The notes below the pieces were generated by a model. It saw only the letters and a list, made by a program, of their open reading frames with translations. It ran no database searches and had not been told where the DNA came from. From assembly GCA_045531895.1 (NCBI GenBank), contig JAZSEW010000111.1, forward strand, positions 1-18,650: a stretch of 18,650 nt of DNA, written 5' to 3'. Source of the stretch: SIG299 sp045531895 (lineage in GTDB: Bacteria; Bacillota; Clostridia; Lachnospirales; Lachnospiraceae). Each line of letters starts with the position of its first letter. The first letter of the stretch is position 1. This document shows, piece by piece, positions 8,513 through 15,555 of the stretch. A program made the position numbers and the translations under genes.

Positions 8513-10144
8513 TTATTCCTTTAACAGACCTAATGTTTTTGCCAGACGAACAATTCTTCCCCCCATCGGCAGGTCGTATAATTCCTTTTCGTTCAAGGTT
8601 CTTGTCACAATCATCAGCACAAAATAAATGCAAACTGCAAAAAACATAGCAACTAACAGGCTAATCAATGCGCTCTTTGTCAATGTGTAAAGACCTAAAT
8701 ATGAAAAATACGTCACTACCGCCATAGCTGCAGCGCATACTGTCGGCATAAGAAATGTCCGAATAATTTCCTGTTTATACCCGGTTTCCATCTGAATCCG
8801 CAGCCAGTTCAGAATGCTGACAATCAGTGGGAACAATGTATGGCCGACAATCAGTGCATAGACATTCATGTCAAAGAAAGATAACAAAAGATAATCTACA
8901 ATGACATAAATAACAATACTCACTCCTGCATGAATTACAGGATACCGCAACATACTGAGCCCTTGCAATACATTGCTAGTTGTTGTGGAATAAGCATACA
9001 ATACAATAGCAAATGCCCCTAACTGCATCAGTAATGGTGTCATTTCTGTTGTATCATTGAATAATACCTGCATAATCGGTTTTGCTAACACTGCCAGACC
9101 AAACGCACACGGAATGGCAATCATCATATTAAATTTCACTGCCTGTGCCGTTTTTTCATGTAAGTCCCGTTTATTTCCTTCCGTATAAGCCCGGACAATA
9201 TTCGGTATAATTGCCACTCCAATCGCAGAAGCTATGGATAATGGCAAATTAGCAAGCAAACGGTATTTACTGGAATATCTTCCCCATAAAATAAGACGGG
9301 CTTCTTCAGTATATCCTTTGGAATCCAGAACAGAATTTAGCAAAACACTGTCCAGAATACCGCTGACAGAATACAAGGTCTGATTCAGAATGATAGGAAA
9401 AATAGTAATCAATACCAATTTCAGCAAAGTCTGATAATCTTCCACTGGTGCACCACAGTCTTTACGAAACCGTTTCCTTAATATCGGATAATACATAAAG
9501 AAAACCGCACCTAAAAACAACAGGGAAATTACCGCACCAATTAAGGTACCGAAAGTACCGCCCGCTGCACCGTAAGCCACACAAAACTCAGACGTAGCGT
9601 AAATTTTCATAAAAATCAACGCAGCCACAAGACCTACCACTACATGGAAAAATTGCTCTAACAACTGAGAAATCGCCGTAGGAAGCATAGTATTTTTTCC
9701 TTGGAAATAACCGCGCAGCACACCCATAATTGCAAATACAAAAATAGTTGGTGCTAAAAATTTTAACGGTATGGCACTGGCCTCTGATTTAAACAAAGAA
9801 GCAGAGAAAAATTCCGCGCCAAAGAAAGTTATCAGTGCTGCGAGTGCTCCGGCAACCAGTGCAAAACCCATAGCCGTCTGAAACACCCGGTAGGAATTAA
9901 TATATTCTTTTTTACTTTCCCTTGCAGATACCAGCTTGGAAACCGCAATCGGAATACTGTAGGTAGACAGTAGCAACGCAAAATTATAAATTTCGTACGC
10001 ATTAGAATACGCACCGATTCCTTCGTCTCCGATAATCCTGGTCAGCGGAATTCGAAAAGCGATTCCCATAATTCTTGTCAGAATAGATGCTGCCGCCAGA
10101 ATGGTTCCCTGAATATAAAAGCTGTTTTTCTTTCTGTTACCCAT
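8513..10144 (-). CDS. MATE/MOP-superfamily flippase, SpoVB/MurJ-like
   Basis: A 543-residue polytopic membrane protein with about 14 hydrophobic segments. The N-terminus, QGTILAAASILTRIMGIAFRIPLTRIIGDEGIG, is the typical first helix and loop of the oligosaccharidyl-lipid/peptidoglycan flippases of the MOP superfamily. The block YFQGKNTMLPTAISQLLEQ in the fourth to fifth helix region, and PLLMQLGAFAIVLYAYSTTTSNVLQG later on, also fit SpoVB, YtgP and related proteins. The likely role is moving a lipid-linked cell-wall precursor across the membrane, either in vegetative growth or for spore cortex; which one cannot be told here. It starts 13 bases after ybeY with GAGG upstream of the ATG. Confidence 0.87.
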   Translation of the reverse strand: MGNRKKNSFYIQGTILAAASILTRIMGIAFRIPLTRIIGDEGIGAYSNAYEIYNFALLLSTYSIPIAVSKLVSARESKKEYINSYRVFQTAMGFALVAGALAALITFFGAEFFSASLFKSEASAIPLKFLAPTIFVFAIMGVLRGYFQGKNTMLPTAISQLLEQFFHVVVGLVAALIFMKIYATSEFCVAYGAAGGTFGTLIGAVISLLFLGAVFFMYYPILRKRFRKDCGAPVEDYQTLLKLVLITIFPIILNQTLYSVSGILDSVLLNSVLDSKGYTEEARLILWGRYSSKYRLLANLPLSIASAIGVAIIPNIVRAYTEGNKRDLHEKTAQAVKFNMMIAIPCAFGLAVLAKPIMQVLFNDTTEMTPLLMQLGAFAIVLYAYSTTTSNVLQGLSMLRYPVIHAGVSIVIYVIVDYLLLSFFDMNVYALIVGHTLFPLIVSILNWLRIQMETGYKQEIIRTFLMPTVCAAAMAVVTYFSYLGLYTLTKSALISLLVAMFFAVCIYFVLMIVTRTLNEKELYDLPMGGRIVRLAKTLGLLKE

Positions 10145-10157
10145 GTTTTCTGCCTCG

Positions 10158-10655
10158 TTATCTTAAAATATTCAAACCGGAAAGAATGTCTCTCTGCATC
10201 TGCTCCATCTGCTTCCGTTCTTCTTCTTCCATATGGTCATATCCAAACAAATGCAGCATACTATGCGCTACAAGAAAGCAAAGCTCCCTAAGTTCGGAAT
10301 GCCCATACTCTTTTGCCTGTTCTTTGATTTTGTCATAGGAAAGCACAATGTCCCCCAACAGCAATTCTCCTGTTTCCGGATGAAAGCAATCCGCCTGTTC
10401 TTCCTCCAGACCATCAAAACAGCCCGGCTGCTCATACTCCACCATCGGAAAGGAAAGCACATCCGTCGGACGATCTATTTCCCGGTATTCCAGATTCATT
10501 TCGTGGATTCCTGCATTGTCGGTAAACAACACATTTACCTCTGCCTCATAGGGACAGTCTGCATAGTCCATAGCTGCCAGAATCACTTTTTCCACATAGT
10601 CATCCTCAGAAAAATCAAACTGTAATTCTATCTCTTTTTCAATGTTAATTGTCAT
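10158..10655 (-). CDS. ybeY: rRNA maturation endoribonuclease YbeY
   Basis: Zinc-dependent endoribonuclease involved in 16S rRNA 3'-end maturation and ribosome quality control. The 165-residue product has the conserved TDVLSFP block (about 64-70), GDIVLS (about 101-106), and the metal-binding HSMLHLFGYDH motif (His131, His135, His141; HxxxHxxxxxH). Its ATG overlaps the stop of the upstream gene by four bases (ATGA), so translation is probably coupled. The position directly after phoH and a pgpH-like gene is the normal Firmicutes order and supports the call. Confidence 0.97.
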   Translation of the reverse strand: MTINIEKEIELQFDFSEDDYVEKVILAAMDYADCPYEAEVNVLFTDNAGIHEMNLEYREIDRPTDVLSFPMVEYEQPGCFDGLEEEQADCFHPETGELLLGDIVLSYDKIKEQAKEYGHSELRELCFLVAHSMLHLFGYDHMEEEERKQMEQMQRDILSGLNILR

Positions 10656-12388
10656 GCCTTCTGCATCCTTTCCGCATGCTTTTTATCCTGCGCCTTTAAC
10701 AGTGCTATCAGCTTTTCACGCAATATTACACATTCCTGCATACTCAAACCGGAATCGTTAAAATCTCCCTGGAAAATTTTCTTGGAAACAATCATGTCCA
10801 CAATTTTTTCAGGTGCGATATCCAGCTTTTGTGCGTGACGTACAATGGAATAATAAGATATTACACCGTCAGTCATTAATATTACCGCTGCTTCTTTCTG
10901 CTCGATAATATCATGGTTCAGCTGGTCTAACAGGTAAATCAGCGGCTCAGGGAAATTATGCTCCTTGGCAATTTCCGTAGATGTATATTCATTATTCACT
11001 TCTCTGATTTTACCGATTCTCTTGTATAAACCGGCCGCTTTCGTAAGTTCTACATTCAGTCCGATACACTGGGCTGTTTCCGCAGCCAGCTTTCCGACAA
11101 GAATTGCCTGGGCATATACTGCTTTATTCTTGGCACGAAGTTCCAGTAACAGTTCTGATTTTTCGTCACAATAAGACGTATAATCGATTTCCTCGATAAC
11201 TTCCTCTACCGTTTCTTCTTCCTCTTCCTCAAAAATTTCTTCCGGTTCTTCTTTAAGCTCTGTCTCCGCTGTAACTTCCATTTCTTCTGCAACATCAGCA
11301 GTCTCTTCTGCCTCAGTTTCTTCTGTAACATCGACAGTCTCTTCTGTCTCAGTCTCTTCTGTAACATCGACAGTCTCTTCTGTAGCATCAGCAGTCTCTT
11401 CTGCCTCGGTCTCTTCTGTAACATCAGCAGTTTCTTCCGCCACAGGCTCTTCTGCAACTTCCACAGTTTCTACGGTATCATTTGTTTCGTTATTTTCTCC
11501 GGATGTTACTTCGATTTCTGCATTTGCTTCTTCCTTGACTTCCGCTACTTCTTCTATAGTCTCTGTTATTTCTTCCTCTGCCACTGTTTCCGTTGTTTCC
11601 TCTGTAGCAGTCTCTTCTGCAATATCTGCTTCTGCCGCAGCATCCTTCTCCGCAGTGTCCTGTGCAAGTAAATCCAGATATTCGTAGTTACCCGGTACCA
11701 AAACTTCTGCTTCTTCTTCTGCTGTCTGCTGTCCCATATTCCATTTTACAAGCACCATGGTCACTAAAATACAGAACAAATAGGTGCATAAAATATAAAA
11801 TGTATCCAACATCATGCTTTCGTCAATATCCATCTGATTATGAATAATGGAACCTGTTACGACCAGACATGCTGCAAAAGCCATCATATACAACATGGAC
11901 AGAAATGTTTTCATTTTAGGAATAAAAAATGCAATTAAGGTTGCAACCACAAAATGAAACACCAGCCCATGCATTTGTCCTCCCTGCAGATAAATTGCAT
12001 GGTACACAAAATAATACAGGTACAGCATACCGATATTACGATTTACCAAAGCTGCCGCAGCAATACCGCCAAGTAACCAGATTGGCAGATTTACATAAAA
12101 ATCAGATAACAATAACAGCAATCCGGACACAAGAAAGCATGCCAACAATATTCCCATGGAGCGGAATGACTCGTACAATTTCTTCCTCTCTAAAAAGGAA
12201 CAGAGTACAATTACGGCACAAATTGCCCCCGCAAAGGCAAAATACTGCTTGTTCCATGCATGCTCTAAAACAACCTCATTGGAAAACCCTGCCACACCTG
12301 CTGCAAACAATATTGTAAGCATCATATGGATAAGATAACGTATATTTATTTTTGTAGATAAGTTTAATTCCTTTGTTTCTTCATTCAT
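10652..12388 (-). CDS. PgpH-like membrane protein with degenerate HD domain and acidic repeat linker
   Basis: Sits in the exact slot (phoH - X - ybeY) where Firmicutes keep pgpH/yqfF, the 7TM-HD phosphodiesterase that degrades c-di-AMP. The 578-residue product has about seven membrane segments (19-214) and then an acidic Thr/Glu-rich linker (about 223-403). The C-terminal domain (about 404-565) aligns by eye with the PgpH HD domain: LLLELRAKNKAVYAQAILVG matches the family's LL-x-APGTYHHSLMV region, and LYKRIGKI matches YYHDIGKI. The catalytic residues are changed: HHS became AQA (426-428) and HD became KR (456-457). The usual HHG is replaced around LNHD; a late Asp (MTDGV, Asp507) remains. 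The large extracellular domain of PgpH is missing. I infer a catalytically dead paralogue or descendant, perhaps a nucleotide sensor or scaffold. AAGGA lies upstream of the ATG. Confidence 0.8.
   Translation of the reverse strand: MNEETKELNLSTKINIRYLIHMMLTILFAAGVAGFSNEVVLEHAWNKQYFAFAGAICAVIVLCSFLERKKLYESFRSMGILLACFLVSGLLLLLSDFYVNLPIWLLGGIAAAALVNRNIGMLYLYYFVYHAIYLQGGQMHGLVFHFVVATLIAFFIPKMKTFLSMLYMMAFAACLVVTGSIIHNQMDIDESMMLDTFYILCTYLFCILVTMVLVKWNMGQQTAEEEAEVLVPGNYEYLDLLAQDTAEKDAAAEADIAEETATEETTETVAEEEITETIEEVAEVKEEANAEIEVTSGENNETNDTVETVEVAEEPVAEETADVTEETEAEETADATEETVDVTEETETEETVDVTEETEAEETADVAEEMEVTAETELKEEPEEIFEEEEEETVEEVIEEIDYTSYCDEKSELLLELRAKNKAVYAQAILVGKLAAETAQCIGLNVELTKAAGLYKRIGKIREVNNEYTSTEIAKEHNFPEPLIYLLDQLNHDIIEQKEAAVILMTDGVISYYSIVRHAQKLDIAPEKIVDMIVSKKIFQGDFNDSGLSMQECVILREKLIALLKAQDKKHAERMQKA
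11291..11440 (-). repeat. 36-base tandem repeats coding the acidic linker
   Basis: Units of 36, 36, 21, 36 and about 21 bases begin at 11291, 11327, 11363, 11384 and 11420. Each full unit encodes 12 residues of the type V-T-E-E-T-E-x-E-E-T-x-D. All units keep the reading frame, and the 21-base unit is an in-frame deletion of five codons. The high DNA identity suggests recent expansion by slippage or unequal recombination. Confidence 0.9.
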
Positions 12389-12403
12389 TTCTCAGGGTTT
12401 CCT

Positions 12404-13543
12404 TTATTTTTTTCTAATAATACTGTAATAACGACCGACTCCCGGATTCTGCTTTTTCCCGGAGGTTCTTATCTCATTTTTTATTTCCTTTTTTACAGCT
12501 TCCTGCACCTTTGGTTCCTGCTTAACCGACGGCGTTTTCTGCGGTTCCTGCTTTAAGGCAGTCTTTGTCTGCTGTTCAAACTTTGCTTTTTTGCTTTCAT
12601 ACTCATCATATGCTTTAACAATTTTCTGTACCAATGGGTGTCTGACAACATCTTCTCCGGTCATGGTGGCAAAACCAATATCATCCACCTTGGATAACAC
12701 TTTTAATGCCACATCCAGACCGGATGCTGCTCCCATCGGTAAATCCTTCTGGGTCAGGTCTCCGGTAATGATAACCTTGGAGCCAAAACCGATTCTTGTT
12801 AAAAACATTTTCATCTGTGCAGGGGTGGTGTTCTGAGCTTCGTCCAGAATAATAAACGCATTATCAAGCGTTCTGCCACGCATATATGCAAGCGGTGCTA
12901 CTTCAATCAATCCCTTTTCCATATTCTTCTGAAAGGATTCCGGACCCATTATCTGATATAACGCATCATACAACGGCCGCAGGTAAGGATCTACCTTACT
13001 CTGTAAATCACCCGGCAAAAAGCCCAGTTTTTCGCCTGCTTCAATTGCAGGACGTGTTAAAATAATGCGATTTACTTCATCATTTTTGAATGCCTGAATG
13101 CCCATCGCCATAGCAAGATATGTTTTACCGGTACCGGCCGGACCAATACCGAATACAATCATTTTTTTCCGGATTAAATCCACATATTTTTTTTGTCCTA
13201 ATGTTTTTGGCTTAATTGGCTTGCCCTGAATAGTATGGCAGATTAAGTCCTTATCAATTTCGTTTATGGTACTTACCTTATCATTCATGGAAAGTGCCAA
13301 TGCATAGGTTACATTCTGCTCGGTAATGGTATTGCCTCGCATGGACAGCTTTAACAATTCTTCCAGCACAGACTTGGTTTTCTGGACTTTTTCCGCATCA
13401 CCAAGAATTTTTAATTCGTTGTCTCTGGCAATCAATGTAACTTCCATTGTTTTTTCAACCAGTTTTGCATGTGCATCAAACTGGCCGAATAAGTTCCGGA
13501 CATGTTCTACCGGTATATTAAGGATTGTCTCCACTATGTTCAT
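12404..13543 (-). CDS. phoH: PhoH family P-loop ATPase
   Basis: A 379-residue protein of the PhoH/YbeZ family, an ATPase thought to work with YbeY in RNA metabolism. Seen: an N-terminal KH-like/leader region (1-100), Walker A GPAGTGKT (134-141), the family block EAGEKLGFLPGDLQSKVDPYLRPLYDAL (about 168-195), Walker B FIILDEAQN (230-238) and the sensor-like VIITGDLTQKDLP. The last 55 residues are a basic Lys/Gln/Pro-rich tail, likely disordered and perhaps RNA-binding. The ATG lies 26 bases inside the end of yqfD, with GAGGAG about 13 bases upstream, a rather long spacing. It precedes the PgpH-like gene by 15 bases. Confidence 0.96.
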   Translation of the reverse strand: MNIVETILNIPVEHVRNLFGQFDAHAKLVEKTMEVTLIARDNELKILGDAEKVQKTKSVLEELLKLSMRGNTITEQNVTYALALSMNDKVSTINEIDKDLICHTIQGKPIKPKTLGQKKYVDLIRKKMIVFGIGPAGTGKTYLAMAMGIQAFKNDEVNRIILTRPAIEAGEKLGFLPGDLQSKVDPYLRPLYDALYQIMGPESFQKNMEKGLIEVAPLAYMRGRTLDNAFIILDEAQNTTPAQMKMFLTRIGFGSKVIITGDLTQKDLPMGAASGLDVALKVLSKVDDIGFATMTGEDVVRHPLVQKIVKAYDEYESKKAKFEQQTKTALKQEPQKTPSVKQEPKVQEAVKKEIKNEIRTSGKKQNPGVGRYYSIIRKK

Positions 13544-14753
13544 TGTCTGTCATCCACTCCTCTTCCAAAATCTCCTGATAGGATATAAAATTTCCACAGG
13601 CAGTTATTTCTCCTGTAACACTGCAGATTTTGCCTTGAATCACCGGAGAAAAATTTGCCTTTATGATATGCACTCCCTGTGCCTCCCAATCCGAAATGAA
13701 CCGTTCCCAGTCATTTTTTGCCTTTGTCTTTGCTTCAGCCTCTGTCATTGTAACAGGTTCTGTTTCATACTCCATCAATCGGAATTTGCGAAACATCAAA
13801 GGAGCCTCATAATCTTCAAATGCGTACGGAATCACATCAATACTAATTATATCATATTTCCCCTCAGAATATCTAGGTATATATGAAAATAATTTACGTC
13901 CAAACATAAAAAATTCCAATCCGGACCGCTCATTTACGAAATTTTTCTGCTCATAGCTCATGGAAATTCTTGCAGAATACGAAAACTCGCTCTCAATATA
14001 TACTGCGCCATCTGCCACCACCGGGTTATTTCGCAGCAGCTCCTCATAATCTCCCTGCACCGGAATTACCCCTGAAATCAGGATATCTCCTTTTTTTACC
14101 TCATCTCCGGCCTTTACCCGCGGTACTCCTGACAGAACCTCTATTTTTCGTACAATACCGTCCTGTGCAGCTACAATATGGCTTGGACGTTCTAACGTTT
14201 CTATCAGTTTTGGCATCATACTTTCATTCAGCATGACATGCAGGCGGCACCCCCGCTTTTCTACAGAAATCCAGCCGATTTCATTATAATCCAATCGTAG
14301 ACGCTTTTCAATCTCAAAACAATCAATTTGCGTTCCTGCAACACCGCCATATACTCCCAATTCTTCCTTCATTACCCGCAGAATTTGTTCTCTCGTATGA
14401 CAAAAACCACCTGCCACACTGATATGCCAGATTCGTCCGGAGCACTGGGTAATAATTATAAGAAATAAAATAATTCCTATGATCAGACCTCTTCTTTCCC
14501 TGATTTTTTTCACCAGAAAAGGGAGTCCTATTTTTTTCTTTATCTTTATATTACAACCTGTTTTTTTCAGGAATACTTTCAAATGTTTATATTCGCTGCT
14601 CTTTATTTTGCAATACCATTGACTATTTATTGAAAAAATATGTATTATTTCAATTTCTCTGTTTTTACATAAATTTATGAATCTTTCTTTTGAGTCTCCG
14701 CATAATTCCAGTATTAAATACCCTTGTAAATAGTAAAACAATTTTTCCAGCAT
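13518..14753 (-). CDS. yqfD: Sporulation protein YqfD
   Basis: Sporulation-associated membrane protein of unknown mechanism, controlled by sigma-E in Bacillus subtilis. The product has an N-terminal basic domain, one membrane segment (about 88-103, rich in Ile/Leu/Gly), then a long extracytoplasmic part. The stretch IGWISVEKRGCRLHVMLNES resembles a POTRA/FtsQ-like strand-helix unit. IVRKIEVLSGVPRVKAGDEVKKGDILISG resembles a lipoyl/HlyD-type barrel-sandwich motif; both likenesses are inference. I chose the ATG at 14753 because GAGGTG lies six bases upstream. A GTG three codons earlier (14762) overlaps the yqfC stop as GTGA but has no binding site. It overlaps phoH by 26 bases at the other end. 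Confidence 0.9.
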   Translation of the reverse strand: MLEKLFYYLQGYLILELCGDSKERFINLCKNREIEIIHIFSINSQWYCKIKSSEYKHLKVFLKKTGCNIKIKKKIGLPFLVKKIRERRGLIIGIILFLIIITQCSGRIWHISVAGGFCHTREQILRVMKEELGVYGGVAGTQIDCFEIEKRLRLDYNEIGWISVEKRGCRLHVMLNESMMPKLIETLERPSHIVAAQDGIVRKIEVLSGVPRVKAGDEVKKGDILISGVIPVQGDYEELLRNNPVVADGAVYIESEFSYSARISMSYEQKNFVNERSGLEFFMFGRKLFSYIPRYSEGKYDIISIDVIPYAFEDYEAPLMFRKFRLMEYETEPVTMTEAEAKTKAKNDWERFISDWEAQGVHIIKANFSPVIQGKICSVTGEITACGNFISYQEILEEEWMTDNEHSGDNP

Positions 14754-14758
14754 ATCAT

Positions 14759-15133
14759 TCACCTCAATAAAGAAAAAGAAACATTCAAAATATTTCCAAC
14801 AATTTTAATTTCATCTTTTCTAAAATATTCTATGAGTAAATGACTGCCGATAATGACAAGACTCTTTTTTCCCAAGGATAGTTTAATGGTTTCTGTGGAA
14901 TATTCTTCAATTCCACGATAATTGCACACTCTGAGACAATGATTACCGGTCATGGAAATCATCGCCTGACCGGCAATGATATCTTTTGGTATGGACAACT
15001 GACCACTGATTCGCTCTAAAAATTGCTCATAGTCTTTTTTACGATTCAGCTCAGTTTCTTTTATGTACACATATAGCGGCTGTAATTCTTTCTTGTTCTT
15101 TTTATGCTTTGATGTGTTCTTCAACAAGAACAA
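14759..15133 (-). CDS. yqfC: Sporulation protein YqfC (YabP/YqfC family), TTG start
   Basis: A small protein of up to 124 residues with the YqfC core: LSIPKDIIAGQAMISMTGNHCLRVCNYRGIEEYSTETIKL and a following LVIIGSHLLIEYFRKDEIKIVG. Family members are made in the mother cell under sigma-E, and their exact role is not known. No ATG exists before the conserved core, so the start must be a rare codon. TTG codons lie at 15133, 15127 and 15124; GGGAG directly before 15133 gives a spacing of six to the one at 15127, which may be the true start. The stop overlaps the possible GTG of yqfD. It opens the yqfC-yqfD-phoH cluster, just after the rpsU terminator. Confidence 0.85.
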   Translation of the reverse strand: MFLLKNTSKHKKNKKELQPLYVYIKETELNRKKDYEQFLERISGQLSIPKDIIAGQAMISMTGNHCLRVCNYRGIEEYSTETIKLSLGKKSLVIIGSHLLIEYFRKDEIKIVGNILNVSFSLLR

Positions 15134-15155
15134 CTCCCGAAACTGATATCTTTAT

Positions 15156-15185
15156 AGTATATGCAGCTGATGACACCTTAATGAA
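15156..15185 (-). promoter_or_regulatory. Candidate sigma-E-like promoter of the yqfC operon
   Basis: Minus strand: TTCATTAA (15178-15185), a 14-base spacer, then CATATACT (15156-15163). This fits the pattern of the mother-cell sigma-E family (ATA-type -35, CATA-type -10, spacer 13-15). The same bases can be read as a poor sigma-A promoter (TTCATT, 18 bases, TATACT). The leader to the yqfC start would be about 20 bases. Confidence 0.45.
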
Positions 15186-15197
15186 TTTACGACATAG

Positions 15198-15227
15198 AAA
15201 ACCCCTTAGTCTAACGACTAAGGGGTT
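15198..15227 (-). terminator. Rho-independent terminator of rpsU
   Basis: A perfect 12-base stem, AACCCCTTAGTC with GACTAAGGGGTT (15200-15211 and 15216-15227), with a four-base loop and a short TTTT run on the minus strand. It lies 11 bases after the rpsU stop and separates rpsU from the yqfC operon. Confidence 0.88.
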
Positions 15228-15238
15228 CATGCACAAAA

Positions 15239-15412
15239 TTAGTATTTACGCTTACGAGCAGCCTCAGACTTCTTCTTACGCTTTACGCTTGGCTTCTCAT
15301 AATGCTCACGCTTACGAATCTCCTGCTGGATGCCTGCCTTCGCACAGTTTCTCTTGAATCTGCGGAGAGCGCTGTCTAAAGATTCGCCTTCTTTAACGAT
15401 TACATTTGACAT
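15239..15412 (-). CDS. rpsU: 30S ribosomal protein bS21
   Basis: A 57-residue basic protein of the small ribosomal subunit, placed near the 16S rRNA 3' end, where it aids initiation. The product begins MSNVIVKEGESLDSALRRFK, carries RNCAKAGIQQEIRKREHYEKPS, and ends in a Lys/Arg-rich tail; this is the full family length and pattern. A strong ribosome binding area (GGAGGGAGGTTAGGTGAG) lies before the ATG. It is a monocistronic unit with its own promoter (15488-15515), a leader hairpin, and a strong terminator. Confidence 0.98.
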   Translation of the reverse strand: MSNVIVKEGESLDSALRRFKRNCAKAGIQQEIRKREHYEKPSVKRKKKSEAARKRKY

Positions 15413-15432
15413 TTTCTCACCTAACCTCCCTC

Positions 15433-15459
15433 CAGTTGTGTATTGTGCCTATACAACTG
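15433..15459 (-). promoter_or_regulatory. Leader hairpin next to the rpsU ribosome binding site
   Basis: CAGTTGT and ACAACTG form 7-base arms (15453-15459 and 15433-15439) around a 13-base loop in the roughly 70-base rpsU leader. The 3' arm touches the first G of the GGAGGGAGG site. It could affect ribosome access or mRNA stability; no known bS21 leader motif is recognised. Confidence 0.5.
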
Positions 15460-15487
15460 TTTGGGTATTTTTTAAAGCACTATGAAG

Positions 15488-15515
15488 ATTATACCATAAA
15501 TTTTGTATTCGTCAA
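15488..15515 (-). promoter_or_regulatory. Sigma-A promoter of rpsU
   Basis: Minus strand: TTGACG (15510-15515), a 16-base spacer, TATAAT (15488-15493), with TGG just before the -10, giving an extended -10 box. A strong vegetative promoter is expected for a ribosomal protein gene. Transcription would begin near 15481. Confidence 0.88.
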
Positions 15516-15555
15516 CTATTTTTCAATAATTTTTTTACATTTTTTATTTTGTATA

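Noticed and set aside
11291..11440. 36-base repeats as a CRISPR array
   Set aside because: The units are directly abutting with no spacers, lie in frame inside a coding region, and encode an acidic repeat; no cas genes are near.
11206..11457. Lys/Leu/Gln-rich 83-residue frame on the minus strand
   Set aside because: It is a shifted-frame reading of the acidic linker repeats, with no ribosome binding site; low complexity explains it.
13326..13886. Plus-strand open frame of 186 codons
   Set aside because: It lies opposite phoH and yqfD, has no ribosome binding site, and its Cys/Phe/Ser-rich product looks like an antisense shadow.
15516..15555. A terminator after the LRR lipoprotein gene
   Set aside because: The stretch is only A/T-rich with weak AATAA/TTATT pairing and no GC stem; I cannot support a terminator.
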